Source: Diplonema papillatum | Taxonomy: Eukaryota; Euglenozoa; Diplonemea; Diplonemida; Diplonemidae | Direction of reading: 5' to 3' | Assembly (NCBI GenBank): GCA_030068145.1 | Contig: JAPJBO010000335.1 | Location: 158,076-222,075 of the forward strand | Length of the DNA: 64,000 nt | Part shown: piece after piece, positions 10,796 to 22,579 of the stretch | How the letters are laid out: each line of letters begins with the position of its first letter | How positions within the stretch are numbered: the stretch's first letter is position 1 | The notes under the pieces: model-generated | Told to the model about the DNA's origin: nothing | The model's input: only the letters and a program-made list of their open reading frames with translations | The model's database searches: none | Made by a program: the position numbers and the translations under genes

Positions 10796-11387
10796 AAAAA
10801 AGTAAGTAAAAAAAAAAAAAAAAAAAAATCTCGAAAATACCCTCTGAAGAACTGATGATGTAGGATGCAGACAAAGCCACATGTCCCATTTCGCTTCTTG
10901 TGCGTGCTTCCCTTCATTCGCTTGTTTCTCGCGAACGCGTCAACAGCAATTGAAAAGCAAACGCCGGGCAAGCGAATCGCGACCTTTTTGCTTTGCTTAC
11001 ATTCTATGTCTGCTGTTCGACCTTCCTTTGTTTTTTGCCTTGGGCACAGGAGCCAAGCTTCACGTGTTCGGTGGTACTGCAGAGCCACGGGCCTACGGGT
11101 AAAGTGGCTACCGATTTCCCAAACTAAAGCATCAAGGCTTGGCGCACCTTGGGGCTTGGCGCTCGCGCTGAACACAAGCTCGTCGAGACGGTCAGCCGCA
11201 GGGCAGAGCGCGACTCAAGCTTTGCAAGCTGTGGTTGACCGTCACGTTCCTGGACCAGGAGCGGCCTTTTTCTTTTTACCAAACATGCAATTGTTGTTGG
11301 AGGAAAATAAGAACGCGTCACAGACCATCCACGGCGTTTCCTTGCGCCTGTACCAAGAAACAAACGTCCAGGGCAAAGCGCTCAACG

Positions 11388-11605
11388 AAATACTCGAGGG
11401 GCTGCCTTGTGCTTGCTTCGAAGGAGGCTAGAGGGGGAGAAACAATACAACTACAAAATGGGTCTTTTTGTTGAACGCTTACGCCCGCCACTGAACCCAG
11501 ATTTACCTGTGTTTCGTGTGGGCTACAGCACATTTACCTCCTTTGATCTTTTGCAGCTGGCAGCCTCCTCAAGTATTTCCTACAAAGCAGGTGCATATAC
11601 CAAAA
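11388..11605 (+). mobile_element. T element, copy 3
   Basis: A full-length copy. A segment upstream of copies 2 and 3 (about 11040-11270) resembles the region at 5440-5660 in inverted orientation, which points to a larger rearranged repeat around T. Confidence 0.8.
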
Positions 11606-11672
11606 AAACAATTCCCTCCCTCGTCATTTTCCGGTTTCAGCCGTGGTTAGACAGTGACGCGTCTTATTTTTC

Positions 11673-11952
11673 TTTTTTACATAAGCGCCAGCTTGAAAGG
11701 AAATGCTCGACGATGCTGCCCGACAAAGAACAGAAGGGATCCAAAGTGCTGTAACTAACGGACGTGAGGTCATGCGGGTCTTCCCCTACACGACAAATCA
11801 CACAAACACAACAGGTCAAAAGTCCTGAGTGAGAAAACAACACACGGTGGTGTAAGCGAAGAACAAATCAGATTGTGTTTGTATTGTATTTGCCCCTTAC
11901 CTCTATATTTCCCCCCTTCCATTCGGAGTCGAAGCAGCTACGTCGAGTATTT
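11673..11952 (+). mobile_element. Solo A-B terminus of an E1-type YR retroelement
   Basis: Unit A (TTTTTTACATAAGCGCC onward) is joined directly to unit B (to GTCGAGTATTT) through the core TGGTGTAAGCGAAGAACAAA at 11848-11867. In the full element at 28679-33548 these units are split as A1...B1-A2-B2. A lone A-B unit is the expected product of recombination between A1 and A2, the YR-element counterpart of a solo LTR. About 16 bp inside A are missing relative to E1. Confidence 0.85.
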
Positions 11953-12275
11953 CTTCTGCATATCAGGCCTGCATGCCCCATCAAAAGCAATCGAAAAGAA
12001 AACAAACGAGCGTTTTACCACCTTGCGCGGTGTCACGGGATGTTTGGCAGCCGCTGCTAAACAGTGCATGCTAATCCATGTGGTTCATGTACTTCAAAGA
12101 ACTCAATGCTAAAACATAACGTGGGCGGCGCCGAAGCTTTACCAGCTTCGGCTGACACCATTTGCGCACTTCACATGGTTAAGAAGACGACTGAAAGCAT
12201 AGACACAAAAGATAGCTCAAAGCATCTGCAGAATAACACGAAAAAGCCTCAACAGCAAAAACCCGTTTTCACACT
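11953..12275 (+). repeat. Repeat R, copy 1
   Basis: The sequence from TGCATATCAGGCCTGCATGC to the segment ending CAAAAACCCGTTTTCAC matches the second R copy, which is interrupted by the non-LTR element (33686-33861 plus 41396-41605). No ORF. Both R copies lie next to E1-type B units, so R may be a preferred site for E1 or part of a larger E1 unit. Confidence 0.75.
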
Positions 12276-13795
12276 TCTTCTTCTTCTTCTTCTTTCTTGC
12301 CTGTTCTTCCGCAGTTCTCGTCGGCAGAAAAAGGTCGGTGACGGCAGTCGTAGACACGTTCTGGAAAATAAATGAGGGAAGCACGTAAATAAAATAACCG
12401 GACCCGGGTGGGGCAAGAGACGCATTCGTACGTACGAACATGTGAAAAATGCCGAAAAGCAGAAAAATATTAGTCGTAGCAGACGCGTCTTAAGATTCAT
12501 AGTATCGAGATTAATGATGTACTGTGAAACAGGGGCCTCTCGCTCCCTCACACCACCACATCACGCTCCTGCTGATGGAAATGTGGCAAACACACGAAGA
12601 TCATTAACAGTTGGTTCGTTTTCTACTTTCCCTTTTTACGCAGCGGCACTGAGACTGGAGCTAGTCGCAGCATGAGACGCACACCAAGGAGGAGAATACT
12701 ATGATCAATCACTTGGTCATCTAGAGTCAGCTCTCGCGCCAGTCCTGCTTTAAGATGTGTCAACACCCTTGGGACTGGTCTGTGAGCGATCACCCAACAC
12801 CACACCAGAAGGGGCCCACTGAAGGGTTCATGGGACCCATCGGCTCTTGCGCGGAATCCTTCCACCGCAACCGTCTCAGTCGGTAAATCGTGCTCAGAAC
12901 CTCGAAGGCGGCCGCAGGCTGGGCGTCTCACGCAGACGAACTGCGACAGCGGTGACGATCGGGTTTTGAGGCGCTTCCGAAAGCATGCGCACGTGGTCTG
13001 CGTTTTCGTAGGCCTCCCAGCATGCATCTGACCACGCCCCTGAAGGCACCCCTCTGCTCACGGCCGTTTGCAAATTTGAGAACATCACCGGGTAAAACGA
13101 CCTTCACAACTCGTTGCACTTTCTTCCCCCCCCCTTGCCGTGTATCTCCATCTTTTGCCCTCCCCCTATTTTATTTTACACTTTCTTCGACGAAGACTTG
13201 ATGCTAGCATCAAACATGCATGCGAGGCAGTGTTCTGCCTAAACATTAAACTAAAAGTTTTCCCCCCGAAAACTAATGTGCGTTGTAAACGACCACCCAG
13301 TCCTAGTGGTTTGATAAAATGGTGCGAACACCAGCAAGTGAACCCCCGAAACCAAAAGGGAAAGAAACGGCACGCAAAATAATAATAAAGAAAACACTCT
13401 AAAAAAAAAAAAAAAAAACGCTAACCCAAACAACTTCCGCCGGTAGAGAAACCTCGCCTAAAGAAATCAACTGCCTTCGGGTAGGCTAGTCTGACACTAG
13501 TTGTCGTCGGGAAAAAAAAAAAAAAAAAAACCAACCTTGCACCCTTCAAAAAAAAAGAAAGAACCCCCCATCAAGAAGAAAGTAGCAACCGGCGAACATA
13601 GGGGCGGCCACCTTGCGTCCCGCCCCTATGTTCCCAGCATCATATCCAGCCTGTCGAAGATTCGGGTTCCTCGGTTTCGGAGCGTACCAGATGCAGATCT
13701 TACTCTGCGCATCGCCCGAACTTACCCATTGCAGCCGAGTCGATGCGGGCTGTAAATTCGTCCATGGTTTGTTTGCAGGTTGATCGTTTCGTCCG
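12276..13795. other. Non-coding stretch with one palindrome repeat
   Basis: Contains a (CTT)n run (about 12278-12300), the dispersed palindrome repeat at about 13165-13260, and long A runs near 13400 and 13515. No protein-like ORF was found on either strand. Confidence 0.5.
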
Positions 13796-14010
13796 AAAAT
13801 ACTCCAGGGGCTGCCTTACTTCGAAGGAGGCTAGAGGGGGGAGAAACAACACAACTACAAAGTGGGTCTTTTTTGTTGAACGCTTACACCCGCCACTGAA
13901 CCCAGATTCACCTGTGTTTTGTGTGGGCTACAGCACATTTACCTCCTTTGATCTTTTGCAGCTGGCAGCCTCCTCAAGTATTTCCTGCAAAGCAGGTGCT
14001 TATACAAAAC
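13796..14010 (+). mobile_element. T element, copy 4
   Basis: A full-length copy with a slightly altered left end (ATACTCCAGGGGCTGCC) and a short internal loss (CTTGTG missing after GGGGCTGC). The right inverted end is intact. Confidence 0.8.
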
Positions 14011-14940
14011 AAAAACAGTAAGTTGTTGTGTGGTGCTAATTTGCTCGTCACCGCGGCGGCGAGAGGCTTTTCCGATGCACGACGCCACCGTGTTCATAGT
14101 CGTGACTACAGTCTCTATTTGCAGGAAGGCGAAGATTTCAATGCGGTTCTGCCCACTTAATAGTATCGTGGAATCCTGGTTCTAAGTGAGCCACTTCTGG
14201 TAGGCAGTGCTGGCGACGCGGGATGCACCGAGAGCTGACTTAAGGTGTCCGAGTGATCGCTCATCAGATCCCACAAAGGGTGTCGGTTCATCTTGACAGC
14301 AGGACGGTGACCGTGGAAGTCGGCATCCGACAATGAGTGTGTAACAACTCACCTGTCGAATGCACCGGTCCCGAAAATGGATGATGCTCAAGTGATCTCA
14401 CCCATAGTTGGGCCGCGTACTGGTATCACAATGCCAATACGACCAGTTCCTCTTTACTCTGGCAAATTAGCAAGCGCCGGTTGACAACGAAGCTCTTTTG
14501 TTGAGTACATAACACAATCTGGGCCGACAGCACGCTTCAGTCCAGTTCATTGACCGGTGCGCCTGGGGTAGAGCAACCGGGGAGCTCGTTCGTCCAGGAA
14601 GAAATACTCGCCAAAAGACAGTCACCTACTGCGGCACCATACTGAGGAGGGCCTACCGTAAGTAAGGTATGTGGACAATGGCCGAAACCACCAATGACCA
14701 ACAACCAAGGTACCCACCTATCCTCTTACCTCGTGTAACCACCACTCTTACGACACTCAGAGCACAAAGGATATCTTCCCATAACGACGAAGGTCACCCG
14801 GAGACTTTAAAACCCCGGAGTTTCAAGCGAACTTTCACTCTAAAAGAAGGACGAAACTTCTATGACTTGTTAGTTTGTGATCCGCGCAAATAGGGACCTG
14901 CGGCGACAATACACGAGCGAGGTCCGCCCCTATTTCCTGG

Positions 14941-15330
14941 AACTGCGTCGAATTGCCTGCTGCTGTCTGTCAGTAATGCAGCAGGTCATCGCTACAGATA
15001 TCCTGCATTCTAACCGCATACCGACAAATGCAGCGGCATTCGAAGTAAACGGGACGGTCGGAGTTGGATTTATTCCAACGAACGGAATCATGCAGGGCTG
15101 CGACTGATTGGGCTGCTTATTAGCGTGTGGATGGCACGTAGCGCAAGAAGGACGCCCACGATCATACATCGATGACATATCAGCCACAGCCAGAGAAGCA
15201 AGTCACCTGCAGACGATCGCAAACAAGACAGTGCAATGAAAAATGACAGGTATCGATTCGCCCAGCGAAATTCCACTCGTTGGGGACGACGTTGCGCCAA
15301 CTAGCGGTCGAGATCATGAGCTGGCAGGGG
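14941..15330 (+). pseudogene. Reverse transcriptase relic (non-LTR type)
   Basis: One frame up to 15105 encodes VNGTVGVGFIPTNGIMQGC, the usual NG(V/I)xQGC motif before the RT palm. After a stop, other frames give LLISVWMARS and, at about 15163-15180, SYIDDIS, which fits the (Y/F)xDD catalytic motif at the expected spacing. Stops and frameshifts show that it is dead. It looks unlike the RTs of the other elements in the window. Confidence 0.6.
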
Positions 15331-15361
15331 GACACTAATGTTTTGTCTCGGAAGAACCCCC

Positions 15362-15500
15362 GCGTCACCTAGTGACTAGTGCAGGCCGTCGCTAGTCACC
15401 TAGTGAGTGACTACTGCAAGCCGTCGCTAGTCACCTAGTGACTAATGCAGGCGCCGCTCGTCACCTAGTGACAAATGCAGGCCGTCACTACCGTCAGCAG
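15362..15500. repeat. Roughly 38-bp tandem repeat of a palindromic unit
   Basis: Four to five units carry GTCACCTAGTGAC, a palindrome with one central mismatch, followed by TAATGCAGGCCGTCGC or variants. Confidence 0.8.
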
Positions 15501-15892
15501 TCTATCAGCAGGGGGTGGGCCGGCTCACCATACGAAACCATCAAGAAGAACCCACCAACCAGCCGGACATCACCTAGCTTGCCCGCCCCTATCTTCCCAG
15601 AACCACAGTCAGCCAAAAGTCAGCCAAAAGCGACCCCCACCGCCTCAAGCGTCAACCGGAGACGAAAAAAGAAAATGCAAAAAAAATATTGGCTTCTTGA
15701 CACTCGAAACTTCTGAATCACCTTGGCCAAGGTTCGGAAGATGGCAGCTGCATCTGGCGAGAATCGAATATTTGCAGGACGCAGGGTCAGCTGGATGCAG
15801 AAGTATATATCTGCATAAACGTCGGGTCTTGAGTGCAGGGACCCCTTCCAGCGCAAGCTGTAATTCTGTGTCTGCGGGGGTCGGGCAAGCTT

Positions 15893-16049
15893 CCGCACGG
15901 TGGAGTCGAGCTTCGGAAGCTGGATGGAAAAGCTGGAGTTAAAAAGCGGGTGTCACGCGATCCTGTCGCGTTAGCACACCCGATCTTCAGGTGTGTCTCA
16001 ACACACCTTCTTTGACTCCAGCTTCTGAGGCTAGTCTCCACCGTGTGGG
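15893..16049. repeat. Foldback (FB) element
   Basis: The left arm CCGCACGGTGGAGTCGAGC and the right arm ending CTAGTCTCCACCGTGTGG are inverted; the GAGTTAAAAAGCGGGTGTCA and CTTTGACTCCAGCTTCTGAG segments pair as well. The whole unit can fold into a long hairpin. Related units are at 1-86, 8107-8282, 16846-16925 (partial), 18401-18575 and 22285-22362 (short). Confidence 0.75.
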
Positions 16050-18043
16050 TTGAAGGTCTTGGTTGCGCACGGGTCGCGATGGCCATGAAAAGGCAGCATG
16101 TTGTGAACTGTCCTCTTGTTGGGCTCTCCCGCTTCCAATTTTCCTCCCCCCTCCTGGCACTGTTGTCTGGCTCAGTTCCGTGTTCTGTTCGTCCCCTTTT
16201 TTCTTTCCTTTTTTTTTTCTTCTTTTTTCTTCCGTCAAAAAAAAAAAAAAAAAGAAAAAAAGTACGAACCGTCGTTCAACAACGCAAATAGCCAAGTAAG
16301 AAGCCTGAAAAACAGTGTTCGCGCTGAGGAAAAAAGCCGGCTGATAATCAGCCGGCTGATTTTTGTGTTAACAATGCATTGTTGGTACTAAAAATTAGTA
16401 GTTGGCAGCGTACTAAAAGCAACTCACCAAATCAGGTGAAAAGCCGCTAGTGCGCACAAACAAAAAGAACACAAAATGGCTATTCCCACCAGAGACGACC
16501 TCGACTTAACGCGGCAGACTCGCACAAACAAACGGAAGCGCCATACTAATTTTTTGGAAGGTCTGCCGATCAGAAGGTTTTTACGACAACATCACGCCGG
16601 TGCGTGAAGCTGATTCCGCTCCATGGGCGGCATAGGCAAAGCTTACACTGTTGAAAATCGGCTGATTTTGTGCGAGTCTGCCGGTAAAATACAAGGGCTC
16701 GAAATTTAATCAGCCGGCAAGCCGGCTGATCGCGCGCACACTGCTGAAAAACACGTAAACACTCATCCCTCCTCGGAGGGTCAATGCATTGCGTTTTGCC
16801 TAAACATTAAAGTATACCCCCCCCGAAATGGGACACGGTTGTCGAGCACGTGTACGGTGGATTCCAGCCTCTGCTGAAGCATGAGTTAAAAAGCGGTGTC
16901 ACCCACTTTTCGGTGTACGTTTCCGCGGCATACATCTGCTTTAGACCCTGCCGTATACCGTATCCCAAGCACATTCTTGCCTTCTCCGACACACGAGAGG
17001 CAGAATTCTGCCCAAACGTTGAACTAAGGTGTACACCACCCTCATTCCATCTGGATTGCTTCCCTCGCACTGTTTTCCCTTGGCAACATCAACCGCACAC
17101 AGGTGTTCTGCACACGGCAGCCGTGTGTGGCAACATCAACCGCACACAGGTGTTCTGCACACGGCAGCCCCAGTGCGGAGTTTACTTTGCAGACTGTCAC
17201 CGCAAAAAGAGACGACATAAGTCAGTGTGCCTAGCGGGGGTTGCAATCGCAAAGTAGGCGCCTTGAGTTTAGAGGCTGATTGCCGCTGTCCCTCCGGGCA
17301 TCTTCGGCGACTTGGAGGGGAAACCCAACGCACGGTACCGGAAGAGACGACAAGCACATCTGCTAGCAAAAGCGAAGGGGCAATACTCTATGGAAGTTAG
17401 TCGATATGCGACTTCCTGCGCGAGGTGTAGGCAGCTCCTGTGTGGGAGCGTGTCTCCCCATGTGTAACCGAAGCCATTCCACACCTGCGCTAAAAAGCCT
17501 GCGCTAAAAAAAACTGCGCTTTCTTTTATTTTTTGTGCGCACTTCCTTCAAACCTGTTTTGTTCATCCAAGGGGAGTGCGGATAGTACGCTGCCATCGAT
17601 CTTCTCGGGGTTTGTTCTTGACAAGTTGCATTTGTTAGACACGAAAAGAGCCGGTGGATCTGACCAGAACCCTCGAAACCAATCCTAGTTCTGCGTCGTT
17701 ATACCGGCGTGCCAACTTTGCCTGGACTTAGGCACCACGCTGCTGATGGTCTGATTTGGCCCGGAGCATATGGGTCATGGAACTATACTGAAGCCCGAAC
17801 TGTGACGTCTCGTGAAAAATCTCCCCAAGCGAACATTCACTCTGAAACATGAAAAAAATGACACACCAGAGAAGTCCAGAAAGGACGCAAAGGCCCCTAT
17901 TCGTTTAGCAGGCCCGCTTTCCTCAAAAAAAGAGGGGTGGTCACCCCCCGTTTCTTGTTCCCCATCTCACCAGCACTCGTTTTGCACTTCTTGCTCGTCG
18001 AAATAGTGCACATTTTGTTTTGTTTTCCAGCTTGAATGGTTGA
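16050..18043. other. Non-coding stretch with small repeats
   Basis: Contains a T/A-rich foldback near 16195-16265, AGCCGGCTGATAATCAGCCG palindromes near 16333 and 16715, a partial FB unit at 16846-16925, and a direct repeat of about 47 bp (GGCAACATCAACCGCACACA) at 17080-17170. No gene was recognised. Confidence 0.5.
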
Positions 18044-18228
18044 GTGAGCCGGTCCGTCCCTATCTCTTGAAACTGCATCGAAGTGCCTGCCCGCTGTTTA
18101 TCACAGTGAATCACAGTCCACCACGGTCTATCAGGTCCATCCCTAGTCCCTAGAGAGCTGCATCGAATTGCCCGGTGCTGTATTCTTCGGTCTATCACGG
18201 TCTATCAAGAGGGGATGGACCAGCTCAC
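18044..18228. repeat. F3 inverted-repeat element, copy 2
   Basis: It starts GTGAGCCGGTCCGTCCC and ends GGGGATGGACCAGCTCAC. The interior holds CACGGTCTATCA motifs. It is in the opposite orientation to the copy in gene 1 intron 1. Confidence 0.75.
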
Positions 18229-18400
18229 GTTGAGGTGGAATCCGGCAGAGATAAAGGGGGGCCCAAGACTAAATTCAAAGCGAACTTCTTCTTGGTGTCG
18301 GTCGCAACACTTACAAACATGGCTAGGCGTAGTTAAAGTGTCCTCACAGCCTCAATGGTCAACATAAACGCTATAAAATGGTCGAAAAAGGGCAATCCGG

Positions 18401-18575
18401 ACACGGTGGAGTCCAGCCTCAGAACCTGGAGTTAAAGCTGGAGTTGAGAAGCGGGTGTCACACCCGCTTTTCGGGTGTTGATTTACACGCGTTTTAGTTG
18501 CAGCACACGCTTTTCAGGTGTGACTCGGGCACACCCTCTTTAACTCCAGCCTGTGAGGCTGGACCTCACCGTGTA
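18401..18575. repeat. Foldback (FB) element, best copy
   Basis: The arms ACACGGTGGAGTCCAGCCTC and GAGGCTGGACCTCACCGTGT are inverted; the centre holds a GCGGGTGTCACACCCGC hairpin. The lack of an ORF and the small size fit a foldback/MITE class. Confidence 0.8.
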
Positions 18576-19294
18576 CAAGAAATAAATGGTGATGCGTTTG
18601 CCCCCTCCCATGAATGATGTGGTTTTTCCGGTCGCAGAGTCAAATGTCGTGTCTGTCTGATATCTTGTCCGCAAGAAAAGTACCGGGGTTCTTCGCTCAG
18701 GAGGCGGATCGGGAGAGAACCGGTGTGCTGGCCCATCCCCTGATAGACCGCAGTATCCGCGAACGATACACCCTGTACCCGATACGGATGAATGAGCCGG
18801 GGCCACCCGAATCCCCCCTGCTGATAATCTGTGTATAGACTGCTGACAGCTGCGATAGGCAGGGATTCGATGCACTTCCAGGAAGTAGGGGTGATGAGGC
18901 CGTGGCGTAACGCGATAGCCAGGTCCGCCCTCTGGAAACTGCATCGCGTTGCCTAGGCGCCAGGGTTACCGCGTTCGCCACACTTTTGGGGGGCTCGATG
19001 GCGGATTCTAAAATTGGGTAGTTGGCAGCGTACTACATGAAACTTACCAAAGCAGGTGGAGTTCCGCTAGTGCGCACAAACAAAGAATTCTGGAATCGGG
19101 CCCAAAACAAAAGGTTTCCACTCGTGTAGGTTTGTCCACTACTAGCACCCCCTGCCATAGCAATTACGGTACATCCAGGCGCGGGGCTCAAGCCCTCGGA
19201 ACAACCAGTCCTCCTCAGTGCGTGACCGTGTGCCAAAACCTGGCAATTACAGCCAGTCGCCGACGGGGCACGCAGCGCACACTAACCTCCCGTA
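18576..19294. other. Non-coding stretch
   Basis: Holds a degenerate F3 repeat (about 18720-18955) and a segment near 19018-19075 (GTTGGCAGCGTACTA) shared with about 16400-16450. No gene was recognised. Confidence 0.45.
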
Positions 19295-20913
19295 TACACG
19301 ACGCACTTGTCATGCACAATCACTTGTTATATAACAAGTGGCCTAACAAGTGAAAATTTATAACAAGTGCCACTTGTTATAGAACAAGTGATCACTTGTT
19401 ATAGAACAAGCGATTGCTTGTTATATAACAAGTGATTGCTTGTTATAACAAGTGTTTGGTTGCAATTTCATAAGGAACCTGGGGTTTGCACCTACCTACG
19501 AGAGAAAATCAGTGATCTGCAAGACAAAAATATCGGGGAGTTTCGGGAAAATTGAACCGAGCACGGCGATCGTCAGAGAGGCCGGGCACGGTGTCCAGTG
19601 AAAACGGCTCGAATTGCCTCGGCGAATTGCTCTTCCGGCTCTCCCCAAGAAGAAGACCCCTCCGCTTTCACGATGGACTGCTCCCAGTCGCAAACAGGGT
19701 TTCTGGATGGAACTCCCGCACTGCGTTGCTCAGTTCCGCCCGCTCTCGGCTACGCAGTTTTTCAGCCCATCCCTCGAATTTGTGCGGTGGTGCTGGCCTG
19801 CTGCAGCTGCTCACGATGGCCACCATTCTTCGGCTTTTCTCTGTGCCGCTTTGCTGGCTGACATCCGGACTCTTGCAGTACTCTGACTGCACGCAGTCAA
19901 TTTTAGGTGCAGTTCTGGTGTAATCTTGCGGAATTTGGTTACCCCTGGTACCGAAAACCTGAGCATGCTAGCGTTACACTACCGTTACGCTACCGTTACG
20001 CACCCGGGACCAGCTTGATTGAGAAGGCATAGGATGGTTTTCAACACTATTCTGAGTCCAGTGTCCCAGTCTTGTGATCCGAGGGTGTGTTCTGGGGTCG
20101 TAACCACCCTGGATGTCGTTCTCTGTGTGCTCCAACAAGTCGACAAGGGAAATATTCTTGCTAGAACATGGCAGCTTTCTTGGGTGCACCCACCCTGAGT
20201 GTACGGACCTTGGACTTTTCTGGAGCATCTGGGTGGGATATTATGGTCCCCTGAGTGCTTTTCTGCCCGCCAGATGTTGTGTGCTGCCAGTAGGGGTAAT
20301 TTTCTGGCAGTCTCGGGCTTCAGGAAGGCGTAACGGTAACAGTCAATCTCGCTCCCCGAAATAGGCAAAGCCCCCTGATTCTGTTAACGTTCGTTAACAG
20401 GCCGAAAACCCTCCTTTTTTGGCTTTGTTGCATCAAATACGCAGTTCCGCAGCTTTTTGGCCGTAAATTCGGTGTCATGCCACAGTGGAGGTGATGTGTA
20501 ATACCCGGAGTACGGTCACCGCCTTGGGCGAAAATGTCAAAAAACACGAAATCACGCTCGTTTGGCTGGGCCGTGGTGGTACCTCGGCCCGGGGGTTTTC
20601 ACATGACAAGAAACTTCGACCTACAGAAGAACCCCGAATGAGCGGTTCGGGTGTGCAAATGCCAAGCGTGCTTACAGCAACCGTTTGTTTGCCAAAAGCC
20701 TAGTGTCTTGCAGATCACGTGACTTTCTCTCGTAGGTAGGTACAAACCCTACGTTCCTCATGAAATTGCAACCAAACACTTGTTAGAACAAGCAATCACT
20801 TGTTATATAACAAGCAATCACTTGTTACATAACAAGTGACCACTTGTTACATCACTTGTTAGAAATATAACTAGTTATGTCCCAAAAAAAACAGCTAACA
20901 AGTGCGTCGTGTA
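19295..20913. mobile_element. Non-autonomous DNA transposon with long inverted ends, 1.6 kb
   Basis: The termini TACACGACGCACTTGT (19295) and ACAAGTGCGTCGTGTA (to 20913) are perfect inverted repeats. The inversion continues inward through arrays of AACAAGTGATCACTTGTT-type palindromes and a unique block (GTTTGGTTGCAATTTCAT...TACCTACGAGAG) that recurs inverted at about 20725-20785. The arms are therefore about 230 bp at the left and about 210 bp at the right. If the outer TA is the target duplication, it would fit a Tc1/mariner-like mechanism. The core has no recognised transposase. Confidence 0.75.
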
Positions 20914-21049
20914 GGCGTCCCCCCCCCCCCCCTACGTCTTCGGTGGGGTGGGGGACAGATACAGCGAAGAAGCTTCTTCCGTTTCCGTTCTCACTTCAGT
21001 TCTCCGCGCTCCAGTGCTGTCCCTCGGCCACGAGGCCGACAGACAGCAA

Positions 21050-21770
21050 GGGTGGAGTTTGTGTGTGTTTCCCTCAAATTCAAGTGTGGAACACGCATGA
21101 CTGGCAGACTTTTCACTGCAGTCCAGTGCGGGGTTCCCTCAAATTCAGTGTGGCACACACATGACTGGCAGACTTTCACTGCAATTCAGTGCGGGTTTCC
21201 CTCAAATTCATTGCGGCACACACATGAATGGCGGTTTTTCACAGCAATTCAGTGCGCAGTGCGGATTTCCCTCAAATTCAGTGTGGCTCACACATGAATG
21301 GCAGTTTTTCATAGCCATTCAGTGCGGATTTCCCCCAAATCCAGTGCGGCACACACATGTCACTGCATTTCAGTGCGGATTTCCCTCAAATTCAGTGTGG
21401 CACACACATGAATGGCAGTTTTTCATAGCAATTCAGTGCGGATTTCCTCAAATTCAGTGCGGCACACTCATGTCACTGCATTTCAGTGCGGATTTCCCTC
21501 AAATTCAGTGCGGCACACACATGTCACTGCATTTCAGTGTGAATTTCCCTCAAATTCAGTGTGGCACACGCATGAATGGCAGTTTTTCACAGCAATTCAG
21601 TGCGGAGTTCCCTCAAATTCAGTGTGGCACTGCATTTCAGTGTGGATTTCCCTCAAATTCAGTGTGGCACCCACATGAATGGCAGTTTTTCACAGCAATT
21701 CAGTGCGGATTTTCCTCAAATGCAGTGGCTCACAATGCACGTTTTCCCTCCAGTTCGGCGCGGCACATCC
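21050..21770. repeat. Complex tandem repeat (CCCTCAAATTCAGTG family)
   Basis: More than ten units built from GCGGATTTCCCTCAAATTCA, GTGTGGCACACACATG and either GAATGGCAGTTTTTCACAGC or TCACTGCATTTCA. Long and short unit types alternate. Open frames across it (about 21161-21952) are a by-product of the repeat. Confidence 0.9.
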
Positions 21771-22536
21771 GCAAGTCCGAGTTTGACGCATCCCCCGACC
21801 GACGCGTTGTCGCTTCTCTTTCTCTCTGCAAAACCTGCGACGGCCTACCAGCCATCCCCCCTCCCCGTCGTCCTAACCCACCACACAGCCCAAAGCGTCG
21901 CAAATCACCGACTCGTCACTTGATTTGGTTTCGGCCCCTTTTTCCATTTTAGCTCCCCCCCCCCCCCCCCCCCCTCGTATAAAAGTTATTATCCCCAGGC
22001 ACGCATTGTATTGAAGTAGCAGTTCACTACGAGAATCCAGCACCCGGCCGCCCAAGCCACCCAAGGACCAGGTGTGTTTGGGGGGAGGTTATCGGAGCAG
22101 AAGCGTGTTTTTAGAGTGCAAGTTCGCTTAGGGATCCGGGGTTTTATAGACCGTAGTCATAAAGGTTCCTTTAAGGTATAGTATGTTTGTGTGTATATCT
22201 TTGCTGCCTATTGCCGACTATTCGACTTACTTTAGCGCGCGCTCTTTTTTCCTATGTGCTTTGCCAAGTCCAGTTTTACACGATGGTATCCGGTCTCAGA
22301 AGCTGGAGCTTGTCGACACCCCCTTCAATTCCAGCTTCCAAGGCTGGACCCCGCCGCGCATCTTTTTGCCCCTGTGCAGTGCAAGTGATAGATATTTCCC
22401 GGGGATGAGTTGCGGCTTGAATTCTTCCTTCCAATCTTGCTGTGTTGCGACAGCCACAAAGGCTCCAGGTAGCCCAGCAGCACAATTCCTACCAGGAGCT
22501 TGAGGCTACCGCCCGCAACCCAAGCCCTGATGCGTA

Positions 22537-22579
<43 letters not shown>

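Noticed and set aside
21161..21952. 263-residue plus-strand ORF
   Set aside because: It spans the CCCTCAAATTCAGTG tandem repeat; imperfect repeats happen to lack stops.
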